The notes under the pieces were generated by a model. The model ran no database searches. It saw nothing but the letters and a program-made list of their open reading frames with translations, and had not been told where the DNA came from. The position numbers and the translations under genes are program-made. From JAIVGV01 sp032229975 (GTDB lineage: Bacteria; Acidobacteriota; Blastocatellia; Pyrinomonadales; Pyrinomonadaceae), in assembly GCA_032229975.1 (NCBI GenBank), contig JAVXVG010000003.1, forward strand, positions 16,422-80,421: DNA of 64,000 bases. Direction: 5' to 3'. This document shows positions 53,308 to 62,283 of this stretch, one piece after another (the first letter of the stretch is position 1; each line of letters starts with the position of its first letter).

Positions 53308-54647
53308 CAGTCCAAGACTGTTTCGTACAAACTTGCGTAACGTTCGAGTCCTGTGCGACGCACGTCGAAGAGTCGCGTGGCGACGGCGCGCGTGTGCTGT
53401 CGCGTGGCTTCGCGACGAGAGAGCATCGCGTCGATTGTGCGCGCGGCGCGCCTGTAATCTTCAACTGAAAAATTTTCGACGAGTGCGCCGACGTGTTCGC
53501 GCGTGACGAGGACATCAGAATCGCCGACGCCCGCGTTCAAGACGACGGGCAGGCCGCAGGCGAGATACTCGGCGGTCTTCGTCGGCGACGAGGCGAGCTT
53601 CGAGAAGCAAGGCTTGATGAATGCAAGGCCGGCGTCGGCGGCGGACAAGTAAGAGGCCACCTCTTCCGATTGCGCGGCGCGCACGGTGTATCGCTCTTCG
53701 CCGATGCCGCGCGCCGTCATCAAGGCGCGCACCGTGTCGTGTCCGCGCGGAGTGAGCCAGAGGAAGTGTGCGTCGGCGCGCTCGGCTGTGAGCGCGGCGA
53801 AGAAGTCGGCCATCTCGTCGTTCAAGTACCAGCCGCCGATTGAGCCACTATAAACGATGACGAAAGAGTTTTCGACGTTGAGTTCCGCGCGTACGCGCTC
53901 GCGGGCCGACTCGTCGAACTGAAAACGCGCGAGGTCTGCGCAGCAAGGAATGACTTCATGCGCGACTGTGCGACCGCGCAAGCCTTCCCACTCTTTGATG
54001 ATCTCCCAGATCGCTTCGGTGAGCGTGACGACTCCGTCAGCCGCGCGCAAAAAACGTCGCTCCATGCGCTTCGTCAGTTTGTACTTGAAGCTCCCAGCGC
54101 GCCAGTGGCCCGCGTCGGCATACTCTTCGGCGAGCAGGCCGCGCACGTCGAAGATCATTTTCGTGCCGAACTCTCGTTTGAGTGCGAGGGCCATCGCGGC
54201 GGGGACGTGGCTGCGCGCGTGCACCATCTCGATCCCCTGCTCGCGCACGAGTCGCTTGGCGTAGCGCGTGCCCGCGTTGATGTCGTAGGCGGTCGCGGGC
54301 AGCGAAGGTCGCTGATGATAGCGAAGCTGATGCCATTCGATCTCGTGCGCGAGGAGTTGCGCGCGCAGCAGTGCGCAACGCTCTTCGCCTTCGGGTGTGA
54401 AGGCGGCGGCGCGCTCGAAGCTCAAGAGCGTGAAGCGCACGCCGCATTCATCCGCGAGCGCGCTTAGATAAGGAATGACTTGACTCTGACCGAGCGGATC
54501 GAGCATCCCGTTGTAAGAGATGAAGAGGACACGCCGGCCCTCAAGCGACGGCGCGCACGCGGCGACGCGGCGCGCACTCGTCGCGCCCGTCCGCGCATCT
54601 ATCGTCGTGGTCGTTGCGTCCTGTCGCGTGTTTGATCGCGCGCTCAT
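53307..54647 (-). CDS. GT4-family glycosyltransferase
   Basis: 446 residues from MSARSNTRQD (ATG 54647), which overlaps the stop of the GT2 gene as ATGA. Longer frames upstream would run antisense-like through that gene. The fold starts RRVLFISYNGMLDPLGQSQV; MVHARSHVPAAMALALK, VIPCCADLARF, VIVYSGSIGGWYLNDEMADF and SSPTKTAEYLACGLPVVLNA follow, the last with the E of the donor motif. A retaining transferase for the repeat unit is expected. Confidence 0.86.
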   Translation of the reverse strand: MSARSNTRQDATTTTIDARTGATSARRVAACAPSLEGRRVLFISYNGMLDPLGQSQVIPYLSALADECGVRFTLLSFERAAAFTPEGEERCALLRAQLLAHEIEWHQLRYHQRPSLPATAYDINAGTRYAKRLVREQGIEMVHARSHVPAAMALALKREFGTKMIFDVRGLLAEEYADAGHWRAGSFKYKLTKRMERRFLRAADGVVTLTEAIWEIIKEWEGLRGRTVAHEVIPCCADLARFQFDESARERVRAELNVENSFVIVYSGSIGGWYLNDEMADFFAALTAERADAHFLWLTPRGHDTVRALMTARGIGEERYTVRAAQSEEVASYLSAADAGLAFIKPCFSKLASSPTKTAEYLACGLPVVLNAGVGDSDVLVTREHVGALVENFSVEDYRRAARTIDAMLSRREATRQHTRAVATRLFDVRRTGLERYASLYETVLD

Positions 54648-55702
54648 GATTTGATCTTGCGCGGGGCGGGCGCGGCGTTTGTCGTTATGGGTGTAATTGT
54701 CGTCGTCTTGTCCGTGCGCGCGGCGGGCGGATGAGCGGCGAGTGCCTGCGCCCAGCCGATGAAGGTGGCGAGATCGACCGTCAATATGATCGCCGCGACG
54801 CCGACGAACTGTGCGGGATTGAGGGCCCACAACAAACCGCGCCCCTCCCGGCGACGCCAAACGCTGCGAAAGGTGCGCGCCGCGAGCCAGAGAGCGACGG
54901 CCACTAACCACCACGCGCTGTTGAGCGCAGCGAGCGCGATGAAGAGTGCGACGAGCGCATACTGTCGCGCCACGCCGTAGTGCCACTGTCGCGCGCGTCC
55001 GGCCCAGACGTTGTGGCGCGAGTAGAGAACGAACTTTTTAAACGTGCTCGCGAAGCCGGGTCGCAGTTCCCACCAGACGGTCGCGCGCGGCTCCAAAACG
55101 ATGCGACAACCGCGCCGTTCAAGCTCTTCCATGAAGATCAAATCTTCGGCGGCGCGCAGATCGGGAAAGCCTCCGACTCTGCGCCACGCGTCGCGGCGCA
55201 GAAGCGACGAGGCGATGAAGGGCCCCCGGATTCTGCCTTCGGCGCGTTCGATCTTGACGGGCGGGTAGGCGAGCGCGGCGCAACGCGTAAAGTATGTGTC
55301 GGTCGCGATCTCGAAGTTGCCGTACACGACTTCGACCGAAGGATCGCGACGGACGACGGCAACAAGATTTTCGAGCCAGTCGGATTCCAAACGATTGCCC
55401 GCGTCCGTGAGCGCGATCCATTCGTGCGTCGCCGCTTCGATGCCGACGTTGCGCCCGCGACCGGGCGTGGCGTCGCCAGCTTCGACGATGCGGATCGAAG
55501 AGGATCGGGCCGCCGCTTCGCGCAGACGCGCGACCGTCTCGTCGCGGCTTCCGCCATCGACGAAGATGATCTCGTCGGGCTGTCGCGTCTGTCGTGCGAG
55601 CGTTGAGAGCAGCCGATCTATCGTCGCCGCTTCATCGCGCACGGGCACGACGAGCGAGACGCGCAGTCGCTCCGGCGAAGCCGGGTCGTGTGGCTGGCTC
55701 AT
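54644..55702 (-). CDS. GT2-family glycosyltransferase with C-terminal helices
   Basis: 352 residues. The GT-A domain has LRVSLVVPVRDEAATIDRLL, IIFVDGGSRDETVARL, GRGRNVGIEAATHEWIALTD and DLRAAEDLIFMEELERRG. Three hydrophobic helices near the C-terminus (about 245-325) anchor it. It overlaps genes on both sides by ATGA, suggesting tight co-translation with the fucosyltransferase-like and GT4 proteins. Donor unknown. Confidence 0.86.
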   Translation of the reverse strand: MSQPHDPASPERLRVSLVVPVRDEAATIDRLLSTLARQTRQPDEIIFVDGGSRDETVARLREAAARSSSIRIVEAGDATPGRGRNVGIEAATHEWIALTDAGNRLESDWLENLVAVVRRDPSVEVVYGNFEIATDTYFTRCAALAYPPVKIERAEGRIRGPFIASSLLRRDAWRRVGGFPDLRAAEDLIFMEELERRGCRIVLEPRATVWWELRPGFASTFKKFVLYSRHNVWAGRARQWHYGVARQYALVALFIALAALNSAWWLVAVALWLAARTFRSVWRRREGRGLLWALNPAQFVGVAAIILTVDLATFIGWAQALAAHPPAARTDKTTTITPITTNAAPAPRKIKS

Positions 55703-56637
55703 CGCGCGGCGATCTCCTGCGCGCTCGCTTCGCTACGCGGGCTCGCGAGCGTGTGGCGCGGCTGGCACACGTCCTCGATGCGGAAGTCTTCGAGTCGCGG
55801 CTCCCAATCGGGCGTCGAGACGAGATGCAACGGGACGTTGCCGTAGAAGGAGGCCCACATGGTGTAGGTGCTGGGTGGCCCGAACAGGTAGTCGCAGCGT
55901 GCGAACGAGTACACGTCCTCGATGATGTGATCGTTGCCGAACGTCGTGCGATGTCGCGCGAAGACTACGGGGTCTTGCTTCACGTCGGAGCAGACGAGGA
56001 ACGCCACGCGCTGCGACGGAAACAGCGTCTCGATCCGGCCCATCCACTCGGCGTACTTCTCCGGCGGCTGCCAGTAGTGGCGCGCGTTGGCGTGATGAAT
56101 GATGCCGTGGCGTATGTGCACGCCGACGAGCACGTCCGCATCTTCTCGCGCGCGCGCGATGAGCGCATCGACGTTGTCGCGATGCTCGGCGAGTGGGCGG
56201 AAGAAGTTGCGGATCGCTTCGGCATGTTTGTCGAACGCCGCTTGATCGCGGAAGAGCCAGCCGCGAACGAAGGCGAGACGGCCCGCGCGTGCAGATGAGA
56301 CGAGCGCAGGATCGTCGAGCGGAAAGACAGTCTCCCAGTCGGCGATGGTGTATGAGCGCAGGCGGCCTGCTCCACCGCCCGCGCGTGCGAGTGCGCGTGC
56401 GACGAGGTTGCAGGCGCGATAGAGGAAGCGGCGCAAGCGCGGGCTAGGAGTGACGGCGGAGCGGCGCGCGGGATAGCGACAGAAGAGATCGTCGCGCGTC
56501 GAGGGAAAGTATTCGGCGTAAGATTCGAACGCGGGATTCGAGATATGGAAGTCGCTCTCACGCGCGCGGGCGATGAAGTGCGCGAAGAGGAAGAGCATGT
56601 TGCCGAGCTGGCCCGGCTTGTTGGAGATGACGATCAT
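55699..56637 (-). CDS. Fucosyltransferase-like protein (GT11/GT-B type)
   Basis: 312 residues. ISNKPGQLGNMLFLFAHFIA matches the N-terminal loop of alpha-1,2-fucosyltransferases (GxGNxxF), and DVLVGVHIRHGIIHH gives the HxRxG GDP-fucose-binding motif. FGPPSTYTMWASFYGNVPLH closes the donor site. With GDP-L-fucose genes at the right end of the window and a GDP-mannose epimerase nearby, it probably uses GDP-L-fucose or a related GDP-L-sugar. It overlaps both neighbours as ATGA. Confidence 0.65.
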   Translation of the reverse strand: MIVISNKPGQLGNMLFLFAHFIARARESDFHISNPAFESYAEYFPSTRDDLFCRYPARRSAVTPSPRLRRFLYRACNLVARALARAGGGAGRLRSYTIADWETVFPLDDPALVSSARAGRLAFVRGWLFRDQAAFDKHAEAIRNFFRPLAEHRDNVDALIARAREDADVLVGVHIRHGIIHHANARHYWQPPEKYAEWMGRIETLFPSQRVAFLVCSDVKQDPVVFARHRTTFGNDHIIEDVYSFARCDYLFGPPSTYTMWASFYGNVPLHLVSTPDWEPRLEDFRIEDVCQPRHTLASPRSEASAQEIAAR

Positions 56638-57404
56638 GTCTGCGTGTTCTCGTACAGCGCGTCGTACTCGGTCACGCCTTCGTCGCCGCGAAAGGTGACG
56701 ACGATATCCGCCAATTTGAAACCCGCGCCGCGCAAGAAATCATCGACTTCGTAATACTGGCACGTGTTCTTGTAGAGATGATGATTGTTCATCTCGGCGA
56801 GGACGAAACGTGTCTTCTCTAATGTGCGTGGGCCACCCTTGAGAATATCCAACTCCGTCCCCTGTGTGTCCATCTTGATGAGCAGGACTCGCGGGTGGCC
56901 CTCGAACTCATCGTCGAGCGTTGAGACTTCGACGCGCGTCTCCGCTTCCAGCCGGAAGTGATCGCGATATTCCGGCGGCGTGTGGCTTAGCTCTTCAGCG
57001 TCCGGCTCGTTGAGCGAAGAGGAGAGATTGTTGGCGGTGACGTGCAACACGGACTCGCCGCGTGTGCTGCCGAGCGCGAGTCGCTTGACTGTCACCCTCT
57101 CGTTCGACGCTTCGAGTGCGGCGAGCGCGGGCAGCATCCGTGTGTTGGGTTCAAAGCAGAAGACGCGCGCGCGCTGAAACTCTCCGGCGAAGTAGCGCGT
57201 GGTCGAGCCGTCGGCCCCGCCGATGTCGATGATGATCTCGCCGTCGCGCGGGCCTCCGCGTGCTTTGATGTGGGCTGTGGCGCGGAACAGGTGCTCGGCG
57301 GTGCTGGTGAAGTAAGCGCTCTTCGCGTAATGGAAGAGTCGCTCGTTCAGCCTGAAGGGGAACAGGTAGCCTGAGACGGCTGTGCGGAGAATCTTCTTCA
57401 ACAT
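56634..57404 (-). CDS. FkbM-family methyltransferase
   Basis: 256 residues from MLKKILRTAVSGYLFPFRLN (ATG 57404). IIIDIGGADGSTTRYFAGEF is the SAM loop and VFCFEPNTRM the acidic strand. VSTLDDEF and LLIKMDTQGTELDILKGGPR are the signature of the FkbM family, which O-methylates sugars and other hydroxyls. It overlaps the fucosyltransferase-like gene by ATGA, so fucose or its neighbour may be the methylated residue (inference). Confidence 0.86.
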   Translation of the reverse strand: MLKKILRTAVSGYLFPFRLNERLFHYAKSAYFTSTAEHLFRATAHIKARGGPRDGEIIIDIGGADGSTTRYFAGEFQRARVFCFEPNTRMLPALAALEASNERVTVKRLALGSTRGESVLHVTANNLSSSLNEPDAEELSHTPPEYRDHFRLEAETRVEVSTLDDEFEGHPRVLLIKMDTQGTELDILKGGPRTLEKTRFVLAEMNNHHLYKNTCQYYEVDDFLRGAGFKLADIVVTFRGDEGVTEYDALYENTQT

Positions 57405-57448
57405 CCGTGTCCTCGCCAGCGATTTCGGGGCGCGGGCGACGCCGATCA

Positions 57449-57492
57449 GAGAAAAGGCAAGGGCGCAGCGAGTGCCCGCCCTTGCCTTCTCT
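57449..57492 (-). terminator. Rho-independent-like terminator after the GDP-mannose epimerase gene
   Basis: AAGGCAAGGGCG (57454-57465) and CGCCCTTGCCTT (57477-57488) form a perfect 12-bp stem, extendable with GAGA/TCTC. On the minus strand the 3' side ends CCTTTTCTCT, a short T-rich tail. It lies about 42 nt after the epimerase stop and 45 nt before the FkbM start, so it may partly separate expression of the two groups. Confidence 0.6.
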
Positions 57493-57533
57493 TCAAGCCT
57501 CAAACAACCGGCCTGATGCCGGCCCGCGCGTCG

Positions 57534-58529
57534 TCACGCGACGGCGGCGGCGGCCGGTATCGCGCCCTTCTTCTGCAACTCACCTTCGATCCATTGATAG
57601 GTGCGAGTCAAGCCGTCTTCGAGAGAAATTTGCGGCTCCCACTTCAAGACTTCGCGCAGGCGAGTGTTGTCGCTGTTGCGACCGCGCACGCCCTGCGGCT
57701 TCGTCGTGTCGTAGTCTTTGCCGATGCGCTTGCCCGCGATCTTCGAGACGATGTCAACGAGTTCGTTGATCGAGATCATGCGATCCTGACCCAAGTTGAT
57801 CGGCTCGCGGTGCTCGCTTCGCATCAAGCGATAGATGCCATCGACGCAGTCGTCGATGTAGCAATAAGAGCGCGTCTGGCCGCCGTCGCCCCAGACTTCG
57901 ATTGAGTCGCCGTCGTTTGCCAGAGCGACCTTGCGACAGATGGCCGCCGGAGATTTTTCGCGACCGCCGTCGTATGTGCCGAGTGGCCCGAAGATGTTGT
58001 GGAAGCGCACGACGCGCGTCTCAAGTCCGTAGTCCTCGCGATAGTGTCGGCAGACGCGCTCCATGTAGAGCTTCTCCCAACCATAGCCATCCTCGGCGTC
58101 CGCCGGGTATGCGTCCTCTTCTTTGAGCGGCGTCACGTCGGCGTCCTTCTGCAAGTAGCCGGGGTAGATGCACGCGCTCGACGTGAAGAGGTAACGCTTG
58201 ACGTTGTTCTGTCGCGCGGCTTCGATGGTGTGCATGTTGCAGAGCGTGCTGTCGCGGACGATCTCTGCCTTGTGCGTCTCGATGAAGCCGATGCCGCCCA
58301 TGTTGGCGGCGAGACCGTAAACCTCTTCGATCCCTTCGGTCGCTTCGAGACAACTCTCCCACTTAACGAGGTCGAGCTTGCGGAAATCATGGGCCGCCGT
58401 CGGCTCATACTCCGGCTCTTTGAGATCGACGCCGCGCACCCAGTAGCCGCGCTCGACGAGGTACTTAACGAGATGATGCCCGATGAATCCGCCCGCGCCG
58501 GTCACCAGCACCTTTGTCTGTGTGGTCAT
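57534..58529 (-). CDS. GDP-mannose 3,5-epimerase homologue (extended SDR)
   Basis: 331 residues. VLVTGAGGFIGHHLVKYLVE binds NAD; LAANMGGIGFIETH, TSSACIYPGYLQ, DAEDGYGWEKLYMERVC (Tyr-x3-Lys) and RFHNIFGPLGTYDGGREKSP are shared with plant GME, as are WGDGGQTRSYCYIDDCVDG and GVRGRNSDNTRLRE. Plant GME converts GDP-mannose to GDP-L-galactose and GDP-L-gulose. The ATG has AGGAG about 10 nt upstream. Close bacterial paralogues can act on other sugars, so the activity is probable, not certain. Confidence 0.85.
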   Translation of the reverse strand: MTTQTKVLVTGAGGFIGHHLVKYLVERGYWVRGVDLKEPEYEPTAAHDFRKLDLVKWESCLEATEGIEEVYGLAANMGGIGFIETHKAEIVRDSTLCNMHTIEAARQNNVKRYLFTSSACIYPGYLQKDADVTPLKEEDAYPADAEDGYGWEKLYMERVCRHYREDYGLETRVVRFHNIFGPLGTYDGGREKSPAAICRKVALANDGDSIEVWGDGGQTRSYCYIDDCVDGIYRLMRSEHREPINLGQDRMISINELVDIVSKIAGKRIGKDYDTTKPQGVRGRNSDNTRLREVLKWEPQISLEDGLTRTYQWIEGELQKKGAIPAAAAVA

Positions 58530-58635
58530 TAAACTTTCACTCCTATGCAGAAATCTTGGCTCGCGAATGAAGAGGAAACATTAGTTGACGTGCGGATAAA
58601 AAAGCAAGTGGCGACAAAAGCGTTCGCGCGCCTCA

Positions 58636-59724
58636 TCAACCACCCTCGTCGCCGACCGGCGCAAGCGGCGAGGCCAATTCGCCCAAGTCACTCCGCCCCG
58701 ACGAATCCATACCACCGCCGTAGTCCTCCGCTACGGCGCGACGCCGATACCTGAAAGATGACGACCACCTCTGCGACGGCCTCTCGACGATCAGGTAGAG
58801 GAGATAAGCCGATAGGATCGAGCCCATGAGCGCGATGAAGACGAGCGCAGTTTTTTCGACGCCGCCCGTCGCGAATCTCCTGCCGAGCGTGTAAACCACT
58901 TTCGTCACGGGCGGGTGAATCAAGTAGAGCGAGTAGGAGATCGCGCCGAGAAAGGTGAGGGCCCTGTTTCTGAGCGTGAGGAAGGCGATGCCGCAGACGG
59001 CTGCGAGACCGGCGACGGTAAAAGATATTCCGAGGAGCAAGTAGTTGCCGCAGACGAAGAGTGCGAGCAGCGCGAGCAGTTCCGCTCTGCCGATGATACC
59101 GGCCCTGCGTTGGAAGAGCGCGATGCCCATGAAGAAGAGAAAGATGAAATGGAAGATGTAAGCCCCGTAAGTAATCTTCCACGCAAGCAGGCCAAGCGTC
59201 GCGAAAAAGATCAGACGCTTCCAACGCGCGCGGCTGCCGACGAGCGGGAACGTGAGTCCGATCAGCAGGTAGTATTGAAACTCAATCGCGAGCGTCCAAT
59301 AGACAGGGTTCAGCCAGTCGTAACCGAAGAAGACGTTGACGTAGCCGAGGTGCAGCAGCAGTGCGACCGGGTTGACGTGAAACGGCTGGCCCTCGTAGTG
59401 AGGCGCGAAGGTGAGCGCGAAACCGACCGCGAGCATAAGCAGGATGCTCACGATGTAGGGCGGATCGAGCCGCGTCAGACGCTTGGCGAGGAAGATATGA
59501 AACTTCTTCAGCTCGTAGCCGCCCCGATGCAGCGCGTAAGGAATGATGAAGCCGGAGATGACGAAGAAGACTTCGACGCCGAGCCAACCGTACTTGCCCG
59601 AAGACTTCAACGCGCCTTCGTCGACGATCCCGTTCGCCTGCGTGAAGTGAAACCAGCAGACGGCGAGCGCGGCGAGCCCGCGCATGGAGTCTATCGTCTC
59701 GATCCTACTTTCGCCGCTCGCCAT
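58636..59724 (-). CDS. Acyltransferase 3 (OafA/YrhL-type) membrane protein
   Basis: 362 residues, ten hydrophobic helices. IDSMRGLAALAVCWFHF carries the R-x10-H-type motif of the AT3 family, and GWLGVEVFFVISGFIIPYAL then RLTRLDPPYIVS follow as usual. It moves acyl groups, commonly acetyl, onto exported sugars across the membrane. The last 30 residues are low-complexity. ATG at 59724, directly after GGGAGA. Confidence 0.87.
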   Translation of the reverse strand: MASGESRIETIDSMRGLAALAVCWFHFTQANGIVDEGALKSSGKYGWLGVEVFFVISGFIIPYALHRGGYELKKFHIFLAKRLTRLDPPYIVSILLMLAVGFALTFAPHYEGQPFHVNPVALLLHLGYVNVFFGYDWLNPVYWTLAIEFQYYLLIGLTFPLVGSRARWKRLIFFATLGLLAWKITYGAYIFHFIFLFFMGIALFQRRAGIIGRAELLALLALFVCGNYLLLGISFTVAGLAAVCGIAFLTLRNRALTFLGAISYSLYLIHPPVTKVVYTLGRRFATGGVEKTALVFIALMGSILSAYLLYLIVERPSQRWSSSFRYRRRAVAEDYGGGMDSSGRSDLGELASPLAPVGDEGG

Positions 59725-59798
59725 TCTCCCGCACTCACTTCCTTAACTAATCACTTACGACTGCCACGATCCGGCGGACTCGCGCGTCGCTGCTCACG

Positions 59799-60683
59799 CT
59801 ATGAGTCGTCCGGCCTTCGCACGTCTCCTGAAGCGAGCAGGCGAAAGCAGCCCCAGAAGGATCGCGCCGCGATGCTTTCGGGATGCGTCAGAGCCGCGCG
59901 CAAGAGCCAGCGCGCGCCCTCTCTCCGGTCGCCCGCGCGGCTCGCCGCGTGAGAACGGCGCAGGTAGCGCGTCGCACGACACCAACGCCTGTCCGCGCCG
60001 CTTAGACGACTCTCGTAGAATTCCGCGCTTCGGTCGAACTCCGCTTCCTGCTTGTGGCCTTCCGCGACCGTCTTGCTAACAGCGTGCAGACGATAAGCGG
60101 CCACAGGCACGGGCAGATGTTCGCAACGGTGGCCCGCGAGCAGCAGGCGAACGTAGAGATCGTGATCGAAGTCGAAGGGCCACCCCTCGTCGAAGCCCTC
60201 GCCGACGAGTTCCCTCTTCCAGAACATTCCGGGCTGCGGCGCGCGATAGGCCCAAGAGAGCGCGTGCGCGGCTGACTCGGGAACGCGCGCGCGGATCAAC
60301 TCCGTCGGGTGGCCCTCGCCGAACATGATGGTGTCGCCGCACAGCCACTCGCAATCAGGGTTCTTCTCGAAGCGAGAGACGGCGGCGTGCAGCGCACCGG
60401 GCAGGTAGAGATCGTCGCTGTTGACGAAGGCGAATAGATCACCTGTGGCGCGCGCGAGTCCCTTGTTGATGGCGTGCACCTGTCCGCGATCTTTTTCGCT
60501 CTCCCAGTAAGTAATGCGATCTTCGTAGCGACGTATGACTTCGACGCTCCGGTCGGTGCTGCCACCGTCGATGACGATGTATTCGAGCGGCTCGTAGTTC
60601 TGGTTGAGCACGGAGCGGATCGTCTCTTCGAGAAACTGCCCTTGATTGTAAGAAGGCGTGACGATGGTGATCTTCGGAGGCAT
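59799..60683 (-). CDS. GT2-family glycosyltransferase
   Basis: 294 residues. PKITIVTPSYNQGQFLEETI, YIVIDGGSTDRSVEVI, the DXD-like FVNSDDLYLPGALHA and PQPGMFWKRELVGEGFDEGW show a GT-A inverting transferase of the succinoglycan/WcaA type. No membrane helix is seen. It is the first gene of the minus-strand run and has a good sigma70-like promoter about 90 bp upstream. Confidence 0.87.
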   Translation of the reverse strand: MPPKITIVTPSYNQGQFLEETIRSVLNQNYEPLEYIVIDGGSTDRSVEVIRRYEDRITYWESEKDRGQVHAINKGLARATGDLFAFVNSDDLYLPGALHAAVSRFEKNPDCEWLCGDTIMFGEGHPTELIRARVPESAAHALSWAYRAPQPGMFWKRELVGEGFDEGWPFDFDHDLYVRLLLAGHRCEHLPVPVAAYRLHAVSKTVAEGHKQEAEFDRSAEFYESRLSGADRRWCRATRYLRRSHAASRAGDRREGARWLLRAALTHPESIAARSFWGCFRLLASGDVRRPDDS

Positions 60684-60753
60684 AGAAGGGGACGGACGAC
60701 GAAACTGCTCAGCCGGACAGATGTCACGGGTGCGCTTTTAAGTTCGGGATGCT

Positions 60754-60782
60754 TTGTCTGCCGGAACGAACTTGAATATATT
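60754..60782 (+). promoter_or_regulatory. Sigma70-like promoter for the SGNH hydrolase gene
   Basis: Plus strand TTGTCT (60754-60759), 17-bp spacer, TATATT (60777-60782). Predicted start near 60789, about 45 nt before the ATG at 60835. This argues against the in-frame TTG at 60754 as a translation start. Confidence 0.5.
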
Positions 60783-60803
60783 GCCCGCGCGCGAATTTTC
60801 CAA
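60775..60803 (-). promoter_or_regulatory. Sigma70-like promoter for the GT2-led minus-strand operon
   Basis: Minus strand TTGGAA (60798-60803), 17-bp spacer, TATATT (60775-60780). It shares the palindromic AATATATT with the plus-strand promoter, so RNA polymerase could bind only one at a time. It may drive the large minus-strand run beginning with the GT2 at 60683. Confidence 0.55.
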
Positions 60804-60834
60804 ATCCCGACGGGAGAGTCAAGCATTGCCACGG

Positions 60835-62199
60835 ATGATTCACAACACATGGAACTGGCTGCGCCTCAAGAGTGCGTACTTCTTCGCGAATCTCGCGGTG
60901 GCCTTTTTTCTCGTCTGGCTCATTGCCCCCTACTTCGACAACAGGTCGCGCCACGCGACTCTATTCGGCAGGTACAGCCTTGCTTACTTCGCCTTCCTGC
61001 TCGCCGTCGTCACGTTTCCGGCCATCATTCTCTCGCTTGCGCTGATAGGGCAACGCAGACTCAACCGCGCACTGTTTCTCTCGATCCTCGCCGTCTTCGC
61101 GACGGGTGAGATCGTCGCGCGCCTGTTCTTCCCGCAGCCCGACTGGGCCTTCGGCGCGCACGCGAATCCCGTCAACTATCCGAAGCCTTACGTCGAGTTC
61201 ACAGCCGAGCCCGGCGCGACGCTGCCCGCCAAGTATTTCCAATTCGGCAAGCTCCCCTTCAAGGTCTCGTCCGGCGCGGAGACGCTCAACGAGCTGGGCC
61301 TGCGCGACAAGCTGCCGCCTGCGGACAAGGCGGGCGAGTACCGCATCATCTTGCTCGGCGGCTCAACCATCTGGGCCGGTTTCCCCCTATCAAACTCCAT
61401 CGCCGGCCAACTAGAGTCGCGCTTTCGTCGCGACGGGCACGACAACGTCAGGGTTTATAACTGGGGCGTGCCCGCCTACGTCTCCGGTCAGGAGTTGTCG
61501 CTGCTCGCGCACTCGGCCCTCGACTACGATCCCGATCTTATCATCGTCTATGACGGAGCTAACGATGCTTATCTCACCTACGGCGGCGACCCGCGACCGG
61601 GCTATCCCTTTCGCTGGATACTCCACGAGGATGGGCTGAATGAGTTGAGGAATCGCGTCGCGGGCGGGCTGCCTCCGGCGGCGAGCCTCGTCAGCGCGAG
61701 TCGTTTTCTTACTGCCGCGCTCACGCAGTTTGGCAACAGTCGTCTCGACTACTACGCGCGCGACGTGCAGCGACTGAGGGCCTCCGCCGGCTACGGGACA
61801 GAGGCGTGGGCCGAGGCCGTCGCCGACACCTACGCGCGCAATCAGAGGAAGATGTGCACGGTCGCGCAGGGCGCGCACGCGAAGATGGCCACCTTTCTTC
61901 AACCGACGGTGGCCTTCAAGCGTCCGCTCGTCGGCAACGAAAACTCTTACGCGGAAGGCGCGGAGTTTCAACACTACGCCGCAGATATTTACGCGCGGAT
62001 GCGCCGCGACGTAGAGGCGACGAACTCTTTCAACCGTGGCGGCGGCTGCTACTCCTTCGACGTGAGCGACATTTTCAGCGACTATCCGGAAGAGATTTAC
62101 GTCGATCTCGTCCACGTCACCAACGACACGAACGCCTACATCGCGAGCCGCATCTATGATCGTTTGAAAGAGGCGGGGCTGACTCCAGCGACGCGTTGA
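60835..62199 (+). CDS. Membrane-anchored SGNH/GDSL hydrolase family protein
   Basis: 454 residues from ATG 60835. Three N-terminal hydrophobic helices (about 14-105) are followed by an SGNH domain: IILLGGSTIWAGFPLS (nucleophile Ser), VYNWGVPAY (block II Gly), LIIVYDGANDAYLTYGG (block III Asn) and DLVHVTNDTN (Asp-x2-His) complete the catalytic set. Such proteins deacetylate or acetylate exported polysaccharides. It is transcribed away from the glycosyltransferase run and ends facing GDP-fucose synthase across 84 bp. Confidence 0.83.
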   Translation: MIHNTWNWLRLKSAYFFANLAVAFFLVWLIAPYFDNRSRHATLFGRYSLAYFAFLLAVVTFPAIILSLALIGQRRLNRALFLSILAVFATGEIVARLFFPQPDWAFGAHANPVNYPKPYVEFTAEPGATLPAKYFQFGKLPFKVSSGAETLNELGLRDKLPPADKAGEYRIILLGGSTIWAGFPLSNSIAGQLESRFRRDGHDNVRVYNWGVPAYVSGQELSLLAHSALDYDPDLIIVYDGANDAYLTYGGDPRPGYPFRWILHEDGLNELRNRVAGGLPPAASLVSASRFLTAALTQFGNSRLDYYARDVQRLRASAGYGTEAWAEAVADTYARNQRKMCTVAQGAHAKMATFLQPTVAFKRPLVGNENSYAEGAEFQHYAADIYARMRRDVEATNSFNRGGGCYSFDVSDIFSDYPEEIYVDLVHVTNDTNAYIASRIYDRLKEAGLTPATR

Positions 62200-62283
62200 G
62201 ACGCACGCGACGCGAAGCTCACACGGGTAGGTTTTCGATCTTTTGCTCTAACGCTTGATGTCGCGCCGACCTTCCGGTCGCGG

